A stretch of DNA of 64,000 nucleotides from JBPOFY01 sp051252415 (GTDB lineage Bacteria; Verrucomicrobiota; Verrucomicrobiia; Opitutales; Coraliomargaritaceae). The position numbers were made by a program, and so were the translations under genes. The notes beneath the pieces were generated by a model. That model did no database searches. It was not told where the DNA came from and saw only the letters and a list, made by a program, of their open reading frames with translations. Position 1 is the first letter of the stretch. Every line of letters begins with the position of its first letter. The stretch lies in NCBI GenBank assembly GCA_051252415.1, contig JBPOGA010000001.1, positions 248,001-312,000 on the forward strand. Reading direction: 5' to 3'. Below, in pieces: positions 18,252 through 27,469 of the stretch.

Positions 18252-18372
18252 GGTAGCGCAGGTGCGTCTCGCCCTTCGAGAGCCTCAGGGCCTTGAGCTT
18301 GTCGAAACGGCGCCGCAATTTCATTTTGAACGCTTTGATCCATCGTGCGGTCCGAGACGGACCTGCGCTACC
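18252..18372. repeat. Palindromic repeat, GGTAGCGCAGG family, with nested second repeat
   Basis: Arms GGTAGCGCAGGTGCGTCTCG and GAGACGGACCTGCGCTACC. Its centre contains CCCTTCGAGAGCCTCAGGGC plus CTTGAGCTTGTCGAAACGGC, also present at 17573-17614, so one repeat appears inserted in another. Same family as 22299-22373. The remaining bases of 18147-18554 hold no gene I can support. Confidence 0.8.
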
Positions 18373-18554
18373 GCGCCAACCCTCGTTCAAATTGGTATAA
18401 GTGTGCAGTGAACAGTCCAAGACACCGTATTCGGCGTAGGAAATAGATAGATCACCAATACGACAATAAGACCGATTACGAATCCCCTGCACACCTCCAA
18501 ACTATCCACTACCCACTATTTACTTCTCACTACGAAACGTTCAAGTTTCGACCT

Positions 18555-21350
18555 ATGTCAAAAAAGCTTTATCTACTCGACGGAATGGCTCTCGCCTATC
18601 GAGCACACTTTGCCCTCATCCGCAGCCCAATTTATACTTCTAAGGGCTTCAACACTTCGGCGATCTTCGGTTTCACCAGCACATTGATTGAGCTCATTAG
18701 TAATCAAACGCCCAGCCACTTAGTCGTCGTCTTTGACACATCGGCACCCACCGAGCGCCACATCCTCTACCCTGAGTATAAAGCGCAGCGTGAGGCAATG
18801 CCAGAAGACCTCTCCGCAGCAATGCCCCACCTAGATCGCATCGCTGAAGCTTTTGGCATTCCCGTCCTTAAAATGGATGGCTACGAAGCCGACGACATCA
18901 TCGGCACCCTCGCCCACCGAGCCGAAGCCGATGGATTCGACGAAATCTTCATGGTCACGCCAGATAAAGACTTTGGCCAACTTGTTACCGATAAGATCAA
19001 AATGTATCGCCCCTCCCGCAAAGGCGATGGCGCCGAGATATGGGGCGTCGACGAGATCAAAGAAAAATGGGGCATCGCCCGCGTCGACCAAGTGATCGAC
19101 ATGCTCGGCCTCTGTGGTGACGTGTCCGATAACATTCCAGGTGTGCCAGGCATTGGTCCCAAGACAGCCGAAAAACTACTCGCCGCCTACGACACCGTCG
19201 AAGGCATCATCGAAAACACCGATCAACTCAAGGGTAAGCAGAAAGAGCGCATGATCGAACATGCAGACAATGCTCGGCTCTCCAAAAAGCTCGCCACAAT
19301 CCAACTCGATGTCCCCATCGACTCGAATTGGGATGCCATCAAACTCGACTCACCTGACCAAGAGAAACTCGTGCCGATTTTCGCAGAGTTCGAATTCCGT
19401 ACACTCGGCAAACGCATCTTTGGTAGCGACTTTTCCGTGCAAGAAGCAGCCAGCGATCTGGTGCTCATGAGTGAAGACGACGAAAAATCAGCCAAAGGCA
19501 AAGCCTCTGAATCCGATCAGCTCGACCTCATTCCGCAAGTCACTTTCAAAAAACTCGGAGACGTTAAAGTAAACTACCGCATCGTTCACGACGAAGCGTC
19601 TCTCTCCGAACTCATTGCCGAGCTCAAAGCGGCAGGCACTTTTGCTTTCGACACCGAAACCACGGCACTCAATCCACGCCGAGCACAACTCGTCGGCATC
19701 TCTTTCAGCACCAAGCCACAGACTGGTTGGTTCGTGCCGACACAAAACGATGCCGCTGCAGTGGAAGCACTTCGCCCGATCTTTGCCGACGAATCGCTCA
19801 CCAAGATCGGGCACAACTTAAAATTCGACCTTTCAATTCTCGCCGAACAACAAGTTCCCGTCGCAGGCACTTGCTACGACACCATGATTGCGCATGCGCT
19901 GATTGATCCCGAGCAACGCCACAACCTCGATACACTTTCGGAAGACTATCTACAATACGCTCCGATACGCTTCAGTGAGCTACTGCCTGACGCGAAAAAA
20001 GGCGAAGATATTGATTACTCATCAGTCGAGCCAAAGGCCCTTGCCGACTACGCAACTGAGGATGCTGACATCGCACTACAGCTCTGGCAGACCTTTGAGC
20101 CAAAGCTTGAAGAGAGCGGCCAAGCAAAAGTCTTCTACGAAATTGAAACGCCTCTCCTTCCCGTGCTAGCCACCATTGAACGCGAAGGCATTCGCATGGA
20201 TGAATCGATCCTAGCAGAAACGGGTGCGTATCTAATCGATCACATCGAGAAGCTCCACGTATCCATTTCCGAAACCGCAGGTCGTGAGTTTAATCTCAAC
20301 TCTCCGAAACAACTCGGTGAAGTGCTGTTCGATGAACTCAAACTCATCGAGAAGCCAAAGAAGACCAAGACCGGACAATACGCGACCAACGAAAAAGTGC
20401 TCTCTTCGCTCGCGCCGAAGCACCCCATTGTCGCTAACATCTTAGAATATCGTCAGCTCACCAAACTCAAGAGCACCTATATCGACGCCCTGCCACACTC
20501 GGTTGATCCGAAAACGGGTCGTGTCCACACAAACTACGGACAAGTCCAAACTTCAACAGGCCGACTCTCATCAAACGACCCCAATCTCCAAAACATTCCA
20601 GTTCGCAGCGAGCAAGGCCGCCAAATCCGCAAAGCCTTTGTGCCTCGCGAAGGCTGGAAACTACTCGCAGCCGACTATTCTCAAATTGAGCTGCGCATCC
20701 TAGCCGCACTTACGGGCGACGAAGGCCTCCTGACAGCTTTCCGTGAAGGTCGCGACATTCACACCGCAACTGCTGCCAAGATTTTCGATATCGAGCTGGA
20801 CGAAGTCGATCGTGACCAACGCAGCACAGCCAAGATGGTCAACTTCGGCATCCCCTACGGCATCTCAGCCTTTGGACTCGCCCAACGCCTCGGCACAGTT
20901 TCTCGAACCGAAGCTCAAGAAATCATCGACAGCTACTTCGCACAGTTCCCTGGCATCCCAGGCTACATGGAGCGCATGATAGAAAACGCCAAAGAGAAAG
21001 AATACGTAGAGACCATTACAGGCCGCCGCCGCTACTTACGCGACATCAACTCACGCAACGGAACGATCCGTGCAGGCGCGGAGCGTAATGCGATCAACAT
21101 GCCGATCCAAGGCACTGCTGCGGATATGATTAAAATCGCGATGGTGCGTATCCAAAATTCGATTACAGAAAAAGGCCTCAATACCCGCATGCTGCTTCAA
21201 GTGCATGACGAACTTGTTTTCGACCTCGACCCATCCGAAGAAGTAGTCGTTCGAGAGCTCATCACTGAAGGCATGCAAAACGCACTCAAACTCGATGCTC
21301 CAATTGAAATTGAAATCGGCATAGGCGACAACTGGCTAGAAGCACACTAA
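18555..21350 (+). CDS. polA: DNA polymerase I
   Basis: Repair and Okazaki-fragment polymerase. All three domains are present in 931 residues: 5' nuclease (1 to about 300: LLDGMALAYRAHFA, DGYEADDIIGTLA, DKDFGQLV, GVPGIGPKTAEKLL), 3'-5' exonuclease (about 340-520) with intact acidic residues (FAFDTETTALN, GHNLKFDLS, YATEDADIAL), and the polymerase core (RLSSNDPNLQNIPVR, LLAADYSQIELRILA, KMVNFGIPYGISAFGLA, LLQVHDELVFDL). Proofreading residues are retained, unlike in some thermophile or Gram-positive enzymes. It starts a plus-strand set followed by a lipoprotein and an RNase III-domain gene. Confidence 0.98.
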   Translation: MSKKLYLLDGMALAYRAHFALIRSPIYTSKGFNTSAIFGFTSTLIELISNQTPSHLVVVFDTSAPTERHILYPEYKAQREAMPEDLSAAMPHLDRIAEAFGIPVLKMDGYEADDIIGTLAHRAEADGFDEIFMVTPDKDFGQLVTDKIKMYRPSRKGDGAEIWGVDEIKEKWGIARVDQVIDMLGLCGDVSDNIPGVPGIGPKTAEKLLAAYDTVEGIIENTDQLKGKQKERMIEHADNARLSKKLATIQLDVPIDSNWDAIKLDSPDQEKLVPIFAEFEFRTLGKRIFGSDFSVQEAASDLVLMSEDDEKSAKGKASESDQLDLIPQVTFKKLGDVKVNYRIVHDEASLSELIAELKAAGTFAFDTETTALNPRRAQLVGISFSTKPQTGWFVPTQNDAAAVEALRPIFADESLTKIGHNLKFDLSILAEQQVPVAGTCYDTMIAHALIDPEQRHNLDTLSEDYLQYAPIRFSELLPDAKKGEDIDYSSVEPKALADYATEDADIALQLWQTFEPKLEESGQAKVFYEIETPLLPVLATIEREGIRMDESILAETGAYLIDHIEKLHVSISETAGREFNLNSPKQLGEVLFDELKLIEKPKKTKTGQYATNEKVLSSLAPKHPIVANILEYRQLTKLKSTYIDALPHSVDPKTGRVHTNYGQVQTSTGRLSSNDPNLQNIPVRSEQGRQIRKAFVPREGWKLLAADYSQIELRILAALTGDEGLLTAFREGRDIHTATAAKIFDIELDEVDRDQRSTAKMVNFGIPYGISAFGLAQRLGTVSRTEAQEIIDSYFAQFPGIPGYMERMIENAKEKEYVETITGRRRYLRDINSRNGTIRAGAERNAINMPIQGTAADMIKIAMVRIQNSITEKGLNTRMLLQVHDELVFDLDPSEEVVVRELITEGMQNALKLDAPIEIEIGIGDNWLEAH

Positions 21351-21362
21351 AACCATTATATT

Positions 21363-21956
21363 ATGAAGACACTACGAAGAATCACACTGGCAATATCCAT
21401 CAGCTTACTTGCGCTCCTGTCAGGCTGCATAGTCCTTTCGCTCCATCCATATTTCAAAGATGGCGATATCGTAGAAGACACAAGTATGACTGGCATTTGG
21501 AAATCCAACGATTCCAATGTCTGGAACTTCACCCCTAGCGAAGACCATCGCGAATATGCACTTATCGTTGATGAAGGCGATGGGGAGATCGGTCATTTTA
21601 TCGCAACACCGTTTAAGGTGAATGGTAAAGACTTCATCGACATCTATCCGAACTCAGATAATGACCACCGCGCTAGCTTAAGTTTCTATTACCACCTACA
21701 CCGCTTCCCCGTCCACTCGCTCTTGTATATTGATAAGACCAGCAGCCAATTTAGAGTGCTCGCTACAAATTTCGTATGGCTCCAGAAACATCTAGAAGCG
21801 CATCCTGACGCACTCGCCCATGAACTTGTAGAAGACGGTTTCCCGATCGTAACTGCCAGCACCGAAGAGTTACAAAACTTCTGGCTGAAGCACCTCGAAA
21901 CAGAAGGCGCATTTGCAGATACTGAACTGGTAAAACAGACGACCTCAAAAGACTGA
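21363..21956 (+). CDS. Predicted lipoprotein of unknown function
   Basis: A 197-residue protein with a lipoprotein signal, MKTLRRITLAISISLLALLS then GC (lipobox LLSGC, Cys22). The mature part begins SLHPYF and has the sequence GIWKSNDSNVWNF, resembling small periplasmic lipoproteins that begin with a beta-rich domain. I do not recognise a defined family. It starts 12 bases after polA and overlaps the next gene by one base, so the three genes are likely cotranscribed. Confidence 0.75.
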   Translation: MKTLRRITLAISISLLALLSGCIVLSLHPYFKDGDIVEDTSMTGIWKSNDSNVWNFTPSEDHREYALIVDEGDGEIGHFIATPFKVNGKDFIDIYPNSDNDHRASLSFYYHLHRFPVHSLLYIDKTSSQFRVLATNFVWLQKHLEAHPDALAHELVEDGFPIVTASTEELQNFWLKHLETEGAFADTELVKQTTSKD

Positions 21957-22261
21957 TGAACGAACAAAGAACCAAAGCTTGGATTGGCGATGCGGTGCTC
22001 GCCCTATTTGCCCGTGAATGGATTTTAAAACAATCCGATATCGCATCCGAGAAACGCGCCGAAGTGTTCATTCAGATGACATCGAATAAGTTCCTCTCCG
22101 CTCTCGGCGAACCGACAGCAATGGAGGCCGAGATCGGTGTCGTCTATGATAATGATGGTCTGCAAGCAGCCTTCGATCATATCGAAGCCAAGTTTATCCC
22201 CATTTTTCAAAAACAACGCAACAACCAGCGCAAGCCAGGAAGCTATCGTAGGAAGTCTTAA
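21956..22261 (+). CDS. Small RNase III-domain protein, catalytic residues partly lost
   Basis: A 101-residue protein that aligns with the RNase III fold core: AWIGDAVLALFAREWIL corresponds to the EFLGDAVL helix, and AMEAEIGVVYDNDGLQAAFD to the AD-x-x-EALIGAIYLDGG helix. There is no double-stranded RNA-binding domain, as in Mini-RNase III. By this alignment the Asp of GDAV (Asp12) and the Glu of MEAE are kept, but the Glu before FLGD and the Asp of the second motif are replaced (Ala, Thr). It may bind rather than cut structured RNA, or be a divergent Mini-III. A basic tail (QRNNQRKPGSYRRKS) supports RNA binding. Confidence 0.6.
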   Translation: MNEQRTKAWIGDAVLALFAREWILKQSDIASEKRAEVFIQMTSNKFLSALGEPTAMEAEIGVVYDNDGLQAAFDHIEAKFIPIFQKQRNNQRKPGSYRRKS

Positions 22262-22298
22262 TCCTACTCCTAATTCTTAATCTTAATCTTAATTTAGA

Positions 22299-22373
22299 GG
22301 TAGCGCAGGCGCGTCCCGCGCCGCACCTGTTGGCTAACAGACGTAATGCGGTGCGGGACGCACCTGCGCTACC
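22299..22373. repeat. Palindromic repeat, GGTAGCGCAGG family
   Basis: Arms GGTAGCGCAGGCGCGTCCCG and CGGGACGCACCTGCGCTACC enclose a second inverted pair (CGCCGCAC/GTGCGG). Same family as 18252-18372. Confidence 0.85.
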
Positions 22374-22426
22374 TTTTAGCCCAATCCGCCTTGACCATAC
22401 TCTGCTAGCACAGACATCCTCTCATC

Positions 22427-24547
22427 ATGTTACCTTTCTCCCGACGCTGGGCTTCCATCACACTACTCACGCTATTCGCCAGCGGCCTTTTTATTGGCTG
22501 TAGTGATTCGAAGCCGAAAGCTTATGAAGCGACAGGAACTGAAGTGGAAAAAAGCACAGACATTTTCCCAGTCAGTCACAATCCCGCACGCCTCGCTCAG
22601 ATCGGCCCTGAGACATGTGTTGAATGTCACGCCGAGGAAGTTGAGCAATGGAAGACGAGCCACCACGCCAAAGCGAACCGTCCCGTATCTATGGAGCACG
22701 ACGCCCGCGCCTTTACACCAGCGCGACGCCTTGAAGAGTCCGGCGTTACATACGAAATGGGACTCAAAGGCACAGAATTTGAACTCCGCGTGCTCGATCC
22801 GAATGGTCCAGATTTAACCTATAAACTAGTTGGCGTTATTGGTGAGACCCCACTGCGACAATACCTCGCAATTTTACCGGGCAACAAACTTCAAACTATC
22901 AGCGCCACCTATGACGTGCTCAACGACAGCTGGGTCGATGTCTTTGCTGGTCAAGATCGCCTTCCTGGTGAATGGGGCCACTGGACTGGGCAAGGTATGA
23001 ACTGGAATGCAAACTGCGCCTATTGCCACACGACTGAGTTTGAGAAGAATTTTGATTTTGATTCCAACGCCTACAATACGACTTGGGTGCAACAAGGGCT
23101 CGCCTGTGTCGAATGCCACACCGACATGGATAAACACCTCGAAGCCGCTAAAAAAGGCGACTACACCACAGGCATCACTCAATTAGATAAAAAGCAAACC
23201 AAGGATAATTGCTTCACCTGCCACTCGCGACGCGACCAATTGACAGCCGACGGATTTGAAGTCGGTGATGACTTTTACGACCATTTCGACGTCTCACTTC
23301 CTGATCAACCTGGACTCTACTATGCCGATGGCCAGATCCTCGACGAGGTGTATGTTCATGCATCGTTTGAAATGAGCCGCATGGCCCACGCTGGAGTCAG
23401 TTGCACCGATTGCCACAATCCGCATACACTCGAACACGTGCTTCCCGTTGAAAACAACATGCTTTGTATGCGTTGTCACGAAGCTGGAGGCACAATGAAC
23501 GCACCGATCATCAAACCCACCGAGCATAGTTTCCACCAAGAAGGTAGCACAGGAAATCGCTGCGTGGAGTGCCACATGCCACAGACGACTTACATGCAAG
23601 TCGACCCACGCGCAGATCACGGCTTCCACTCGCCAGATCCATTGATGACCAAAGAGCATGGCATCCCAAATGCCTGCAGTAAGTGTCACCAAGATCAAAG
23701 CCTCGACTGGGCGATCGAGCATTCAGAAAACTGGTATGGCGAAGCCCTCGCTGAGAGCCGTCAACGTGCCCGCGCCCGTGCGCTCTCTGCAGCGTATCAA
23801 TATCAACCAGAGGGTATGACTGCACTGCTTGAACTCTCCTCGGATGAAGTCATTCCAGCATGGCAAGCAACCTATACTGGACTCCTCGTTAACTATTTGC
23901 CGAACGAGACAGTCGTCGCACACCTCAAATCACTCATCGACCACGAAAGTCCAATGGTCCGCGTTCGCGCTGTCAGAGGGTTGGCCACGCTTCCAGAATT
24001 AGATACGGCCATTTTTGATAAACTCAATGACTCACATCGCAACGTTCGCATCAATGCCGCTCGCGCCATTGCTTCGCGCAATCAGCCTATCTCGGATGAA
24101 CAGGCCGCAGCGGAATGGCAAACCTACCAAGATTTCAATTCAGACCGCCCCCAAAGTCTACTCATGCAGGCTAATAAGGCGGCCACTGAAAACCGCACAG
24201 CAGATGTGCAAAAATTTGTAACACGCGCACTCTTAATGGATTCAATGAATCCTGAAATGTATCACCAAGGTGCGATTTTGCTTAGCTCGGCTGGACTCAA
24301 TGAGCCTGCAAAGCGCTATCTCAACTCTGGATGGGAACTCGACCCAAACAACCCAATGTTCCCCTACTCACTCGGCCTACTCGCCGCAGAAGCTGACGAC
24401 TTAGAAACCGCCGTAGGCTACCTCGAAGAAACCGTCGCCATGCAGCCACAATTTTATCGAGCTTGGTATAACCTCTCCTTGGCTTATCAAAGACTAAACC
24501 GCCCCGAAGATGCGCAGCGTGCACAGCGCAAAGCACAAGGGCAGTAG
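22427..24547 (+). CDS. Octahaem c-type cytochrome lipoprotein with HEAT/TPR-like tail
   Basis: A 706-residue exported protein with a hydrophobic signal and a Cys after FIG (Cys25), suggesting a lipid anchor. Eight CxxCH haem motifs are visible: CVECH, CAYCH, CVECH, CFTCH, CTDCH, CMRCH, CVECH, CSKCH, all within the first ~425 residues. The second half lacks haem sites and consists of HEAT-like (VRVRAVRGLATLPE, RNVRINAARAIAS) then TPR-like helices (YRAWYNLSLAYQRLNRPEDA). This arrangement matches multihaem cytochromes with tetratricopeptide ends found in Planctomycetota and Verrucomicrobiota, probably periplasmic electron carriers or redox enzymes. The substrate is unknown and no oxidase gene lies nearby. 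Confidence 0.88.
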   Translation: MLPFSRRWASITLLTLFASGLFIGCSDSKPKAYEATGTEVEKSTDIFPVSHNPARLAQIGPETCVECHAEEVEQWKTSHHAKANRPVSMEHDARAFTPARRLEESGVTYEMGLKGTEFELRVLDPNGPDLTYKLVGVIGETPLRQYLAILPGNKLQTISATYDVLNDSWVDVFAGQDRLPGEWGHWTGQGMNWNANCAYCHTTEFEKNFDFDSNAYNTTWVQQGLACVECHTDMDKHLEAAKKGDYTTGITQLDKKQTKDNCFTCHSRRDQLTADGFEVGDDFYDHFDVSLPDQPGLYYADGQILDEVYVHASFEMSRMAHAGVSCTDCHNPHTLEHVLPVENNMLCMRCHEAGGTMNAPIIKPTEHSFHQEGSTGNRCVECHMPQTTYMQVDPRADHGFHSPDPLMTKEHGIPNACSKCHQDQSLDWAIEHSENWYGEALAESRQRARARALSAAYQYQPEGMTALLELSSDEVIPAWQATYTGLLVNYLPNETVVAHLKSLIDHESPMVRVRAVRGLATLPELDTAIFDKLNDSHRNVRINAARAIASRNQPISDEQAAAEWQTYQDFNSDRPQSLLMQANKAATENRTADVQKFVTRALLMDSMNPEMYHQGAILLSSAGLNEPAKRYLNSGWELDPNNPMFPYSLGLLAAEADDLETAVGYLEETVAMQPQFYRAWYNLSLAYQRLNRPEDAQRAQRKAQGQ

Positions 24548-24586
24548 ATTATCGATCTCAGTCATAATACCTGAGCCACTATCCAC

Positions 24587-24618
24587 AAAAAAACCGCCGA
24601 GTTTCCTCGGCGGTTTTG
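24587..24618. terminator. Bidirectional terminator between cytochrome and mscS genes
   Basis: Hairpin ACCGCCGAG / CTCGGCGGT with A-run on the left and T-run on the right, placed between two convergent genes. Confidence 0.88.
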
Positions 24619-24645
24619 ATAAATATTGAATCCAAGAATTGCTTA

Positions 24646-25500
24646 TTAAGCGTCTTCTTTGAACAAGTGTAGGTCTTGTTGTGGGTATGGAATGCTGATG
24701 CCTTCCTTATCGAAGGCTTCTTTAACAGCCTTAGTGAAGTCGAACTTCAGACCCCAGTAATCAGCAGCATTCACCCAAGGGCGAACGATGAAATCTACAC
24801 TACTGTCACCAAGATTGGATACCGCAATAGTGACTCCAGGATCTTTAAGCACGCGCTCATCAGCTGCGAGCAAATCTTCCATGACTTGCTTCGCCTTGTT
24901 TAAGTCGTCGCCATATCCAACACCAACCACCATGTCAACACGACGAGTTGAGTGTGCAGAAATGTTAGTGATTGCTCCGCCCATGATCGAGGAATTCGGC
25001 ATAATTATTTTCACATTGTCCGGAGTCTTGAGCTCTGTAGTGAGCAAGCCAACTTCAACAACAGATCCAGTTTGACCGCCCGCATTGATAACATTACCAG
25101 CAACGAAGGGTTTGAAGAGGATAAGCAATACGCCAGACGCGAAATTGGAAAGCGAACCTTGCAATGCAAGACCGATCGCCAAACCAGCTGCCGCGATGAC
25201 TGCAGCGAAAGATGTTGTTTGCACGCCGAGCTTGCCGATTGCTGCAATAACAACGAAAACAGCGATACCACCGTAAAGCATGCTTGAAAAGAAACCAACG
25301 AGTGTCGCGTCGACTCCCTTTTTAGTCAGTGTATCGGCAAAGATACTTTTAACTTTTTTAGCGACCCAGAGACCGATAATAAGAATCACCAATGCAGCAA
25401 GCGCACTGATCGCAAAGGATGTAAGTGACTCGATGATTTGATCAACTGTGTTAGATTGTGCCGCGACTGCTTCAGCAGCATTTTGAACTTCTTCTTCCAT
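24646..25500 (-). CDS. mscS: Small-conductance mechanosensitive channel MscS
   Basis: Osmotic-shock release channel of the inner membrane. Three membrane helices: residues about 28-48, 75-92 and the pore helix, with the Gly/Ala pattern AGLAIGLALQGSLSNFASG followed by VLLILFKPFVAGNVI. The beta domain after it (GQTGSVVEVGLLTTELKT, IIMPNSSIM) and the C-terminal alpha/beta part (VDFIVRPWVNAADYW) are typical. The 284-residue length fits the short MscS type. The long N-terminal segment begins MEEEVQNAAEAVAAQ. Confidence 0.95.
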   Translation of the reverse strand: MEEEVQNAAEAVAAQSNTVDQIIESLTSFAISALAALVILIIGLWVAKKVKSIFADTLTKKGVDATLVGFFSSMLYGGIAVFVVIAAIGKLGVQTTSFAAVIAAAGLAIGLALQGSLSNFASGVLLILFKPFVAGNVINAGGQTGSVVEVGLLTTELKTPDNVKIIMPNSSIMGGAITNISAHSTRRVDMVVGVGYGDDLNKAKQVMEDLLAADERVLKDPGVTIAVSNLGDSSVDFIVRPWVNAADYWGLKFDFTKAVKEAFDKEGISIPYPQQDLHLFKEDA

Positions 25501-25725
25501 AATGTATATTGGGTTTGATTAGTTTGATATAAGAATATGTGAAAAGTATGTAAAATAGGGTAAAACACTCAATTTACAATACGAAATTTTCAGCGCTCAG
25601 AATAGTTGCGCTGCTAATAGTAGAGCAGCAAGCAATCAAAAAACGCCCAACGACGATTAAAACTAGTGTTCCATCACATTTAAGCATGAATTAATCCATT
25701 CTGAGGTTTCCAGCAATTTGGACAT

Positions 25726-25759
25726 AAAAAAACGCGACGTCTCCCCCGAGACGTCGCGT
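25726..25759 (-). terminator. Second minus-strand terminator after ahcY
   Basis: On the minus strand, ACGCGACGTCTC pairs perfectly with GAGACGTCGCGT (12 bp, 4-base loop), followed by a run of U. It lies 115 bases beyond the terminator of ahcY. Confidence 0.8.
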
Positions 25760-25873
25760 AACCCAAGCATTTGCTAGAAAATTACCCCCAAAGCAACTGC
25801 ACTGTGAGGATAATAACAAAAAACGAACGCGCTGTATATACCCACAATTAGGTATTTAGTGAACTAATTATAC

Positions 25874-25902
25874 AAAAAAGCGCTCTCCGAAGAGAGCGCT
25901 TT
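25874..25902 (-). terminator. Rho-independent terminator of ahcY
   Basis: On the minus strand, AAGCGCTCTC and GAGAGCGCTT form a 10-bp stem with loop TTCG, followed by U6. It lies 22 bases after the ahcY stop. Confidence 0.88.
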
Positions 25903-25924
25903 GAAAATTTGAATCGTTATATGA

Positions 25925-27370
25925 CTAGTAGCGGTAGTGCTCTGGCTTGTAAGGACCCTCTTGTTTCACTCCGATGTAGTCCGCTTGCTCCTTAGATAAG
26001 GTAGTGAGCTTACAGCCGATCTTCTCTAGATGTAGACGTGCGACTTCTTCATCGATGTGTTTCGGCAGGATATACACACCTGGAGTATATTTCTCCACTT
26101 GCTTCCAGAGCTCGATTTGAGCGAGTGCTTGATTGGTGAAGCTGTTCGACATCACGAAAGATGGGTGACCTGTCGCGCAACCAAGGTTCACAAGACGGCC
26201 CTTGGCTAGCAAGTAAATGCTATGGCCATCGGGGAAAGTATACTTATCAACCGCACCTTCATTGTCAGGTTTGATCATCTCGACTTCGACGTCAGGCAGC
26301 GCATTCAACGCATCAATACCGATTTCATTATCGAAGTGACCGATATTACAAACGATTGCTTGGTCCTTCATCTTGGACATGTGGTCCGCAGTGATGATAC
26401 CGTAGTTGCCAGTCGTTGTAACGTAGATATCGCCCCAGCCTAGTGTGTCTTCAACCGTCAGAACTCGGTAGCCTTCCATAGCAGCTTGCAGTGCGCAGAT
26501 CGGGTCGACTTCAGTCACGACGACTTGAGCCCCCATGCCTTTAAGTGCAGCTGCGCAGCCTTTACCAACATCACCGTAACCGCAGACAACGCCGACCTTA
26601 CCAGCAATCATCACATCAGTTGCGCGCTTGATCCCGTCAAGTAAGGATTCGCGGCAACCATAGAGGTTATCGAACTTAGACTTCGTTACAGAGTCGTTCA
26701 CATTGATCGCAGGAACAAGAAGCTTACCAGCGTTATGCATTTCGTAGAGACGGTGCACACCAGTTGTTGTTTCTTCAGAAACGCCCTTCCAGTCTTTCAC
26801 GACTTTATGCCAGTGATCATTGGTTGTGTTGCCAGCTTGAACCTTCTGCAAGAGCGCCTTGATAACAGACTCTTCATGGCTACCTGACTCGGAATTAACC
26901 CAATCACTGCCATCTTCGAGCTCGTAGCCCTTGTGGATAAGCAGTGTCGCATCACCGCCGTCATCAACGATGAGCTCAGGACCTGAACCGTCTGGCCATG
27001 TGAGCGCTTGCTGTGTGCACCACCAGTATTCTTCAAGTGTTTCACCCTTCCAGGCGAATACAGGCACTTCCAGATTCTTTGCAACGTATGCTGCAGCGTG
27101 ATCTTGAGTGGAGTAGATATTGCAAGAGCACCAGCGCACGTCAGCACCGAGATCCTTGAGCGTTTCGATTAAAACCGCAGTTTGAATCGTCATGTGGAGC
27201 GAACCCATGACACGCACGCCCTTGAGTGGTTGCTCTTTGGCGTATTTTTCGCGCGTAGCCATCAGGCCAGGCATTTCAAATTGTGCGATTTCAACTTCCT
27301 TGCGACCGAAGTCCGCGAGGCTGATGTCTTTCACCTTATAGTCTGTTTTTGTAAGTGTGTCTGTGCTCAT
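25925..27370 (-). CDS. ahcY: Adenosylhomocysteinase
   Basis: Hydrolyses S-adenosylhomocysteine to adenosine and homocysteine with bound NAD, removing the product that inhibits methyltransferases. The 481-residue sequence has the known landmarks: GSLHMTIQTAVLIETL, WCSCNIYSTQDHAAA, the NAD Rossmann motif VCGYGDVGKGCAAALKGMGA, IVCNIGHFDNEI, and the C-terminal HIDEEVARLHL ... PYKPEHYRY. Length fits the bacterial form with the extra segment around residues 150-190. It follows metK on the same strand, so both ends of the methyl cycle are encoded together. Confidence 0.97.
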   Translation of the reverse strand: MSTDTLTKTDYKVKDISLADFGRKEVEIAQFEMPGLMATREKYAKEQPLKGVRVMGSLHMTIQTAVLIETLKDLGADVRWCSCNIYSTQDHAAAYVAKNLEVPVFAWKGETLEEYWWCTQQALTWPDGSGPELIVDDGGDATLLIHKGYELEDGSDWVNSESGSHEESVIKALLQKVQAGNTTNDHWHKVVKDWKGVSEETTTGVHRLYEMHNAGKLLVPAINVNDSVTKSKFDNLYGCRESLLDGIKRATDVMIAGKVGVVCGYGDVGKGCAAALKGMGAQVVVTEVDPICALQAAMEGYRVLTVEDTLGWGDIYVTTTGNYGIITADHMSKMKDQAIVCNIGHFDNEIGIDALNALPDVEVEMIKPDNEGAVDKYTFPDGHSIYLLAKGRLVNLGCATGHPSFVMSNSFTNQALAQIELWKQVEKYTPGVYILPKHIDEEVARLHLEKIGCKLTTLSKEQADYIGVKQEGPYKPEHYRY

Positions 27371-27389
27371 AAATTTGTTTTTGATAAAA

Positions 27390-27455
27390 GTGGAAGCGGC
27401 ACTCTTGCCGCTTTAAATCTGCGTTGAACTAAAGCGACAAGAGTGTCGCTTCTAC
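27390..27455. repeat. Palindromic repeat between metK and ahcY
   Basis: Arms GTGGAAGCGGCACTCTTGCC and CAAGAGTGTCGCTTCTAC. It fills the metK-ahcY gap and would fold in the transcript upstream of ahcY. Confidence 0.82.
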
Positions 27456-27469
27456 GAAATACCGGCCCA

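Larger units (their letters stand above)
25501..25924. other. Gene-free stretch with two minus-strand terminators
   Basis: No protein gene seen. Two terminator hairpins (25726-25759 and 25874-25902) both face the minus strand, with about 115 bases of unassigned sequence between them. Confidence 0.6.

Noticed and set aside
18211..18492. 93-codon minus-strand reading frame before polA
   Set aside because: It lies almost entirely in the palindromic repeat 18252-18372 and has no protein-like features.
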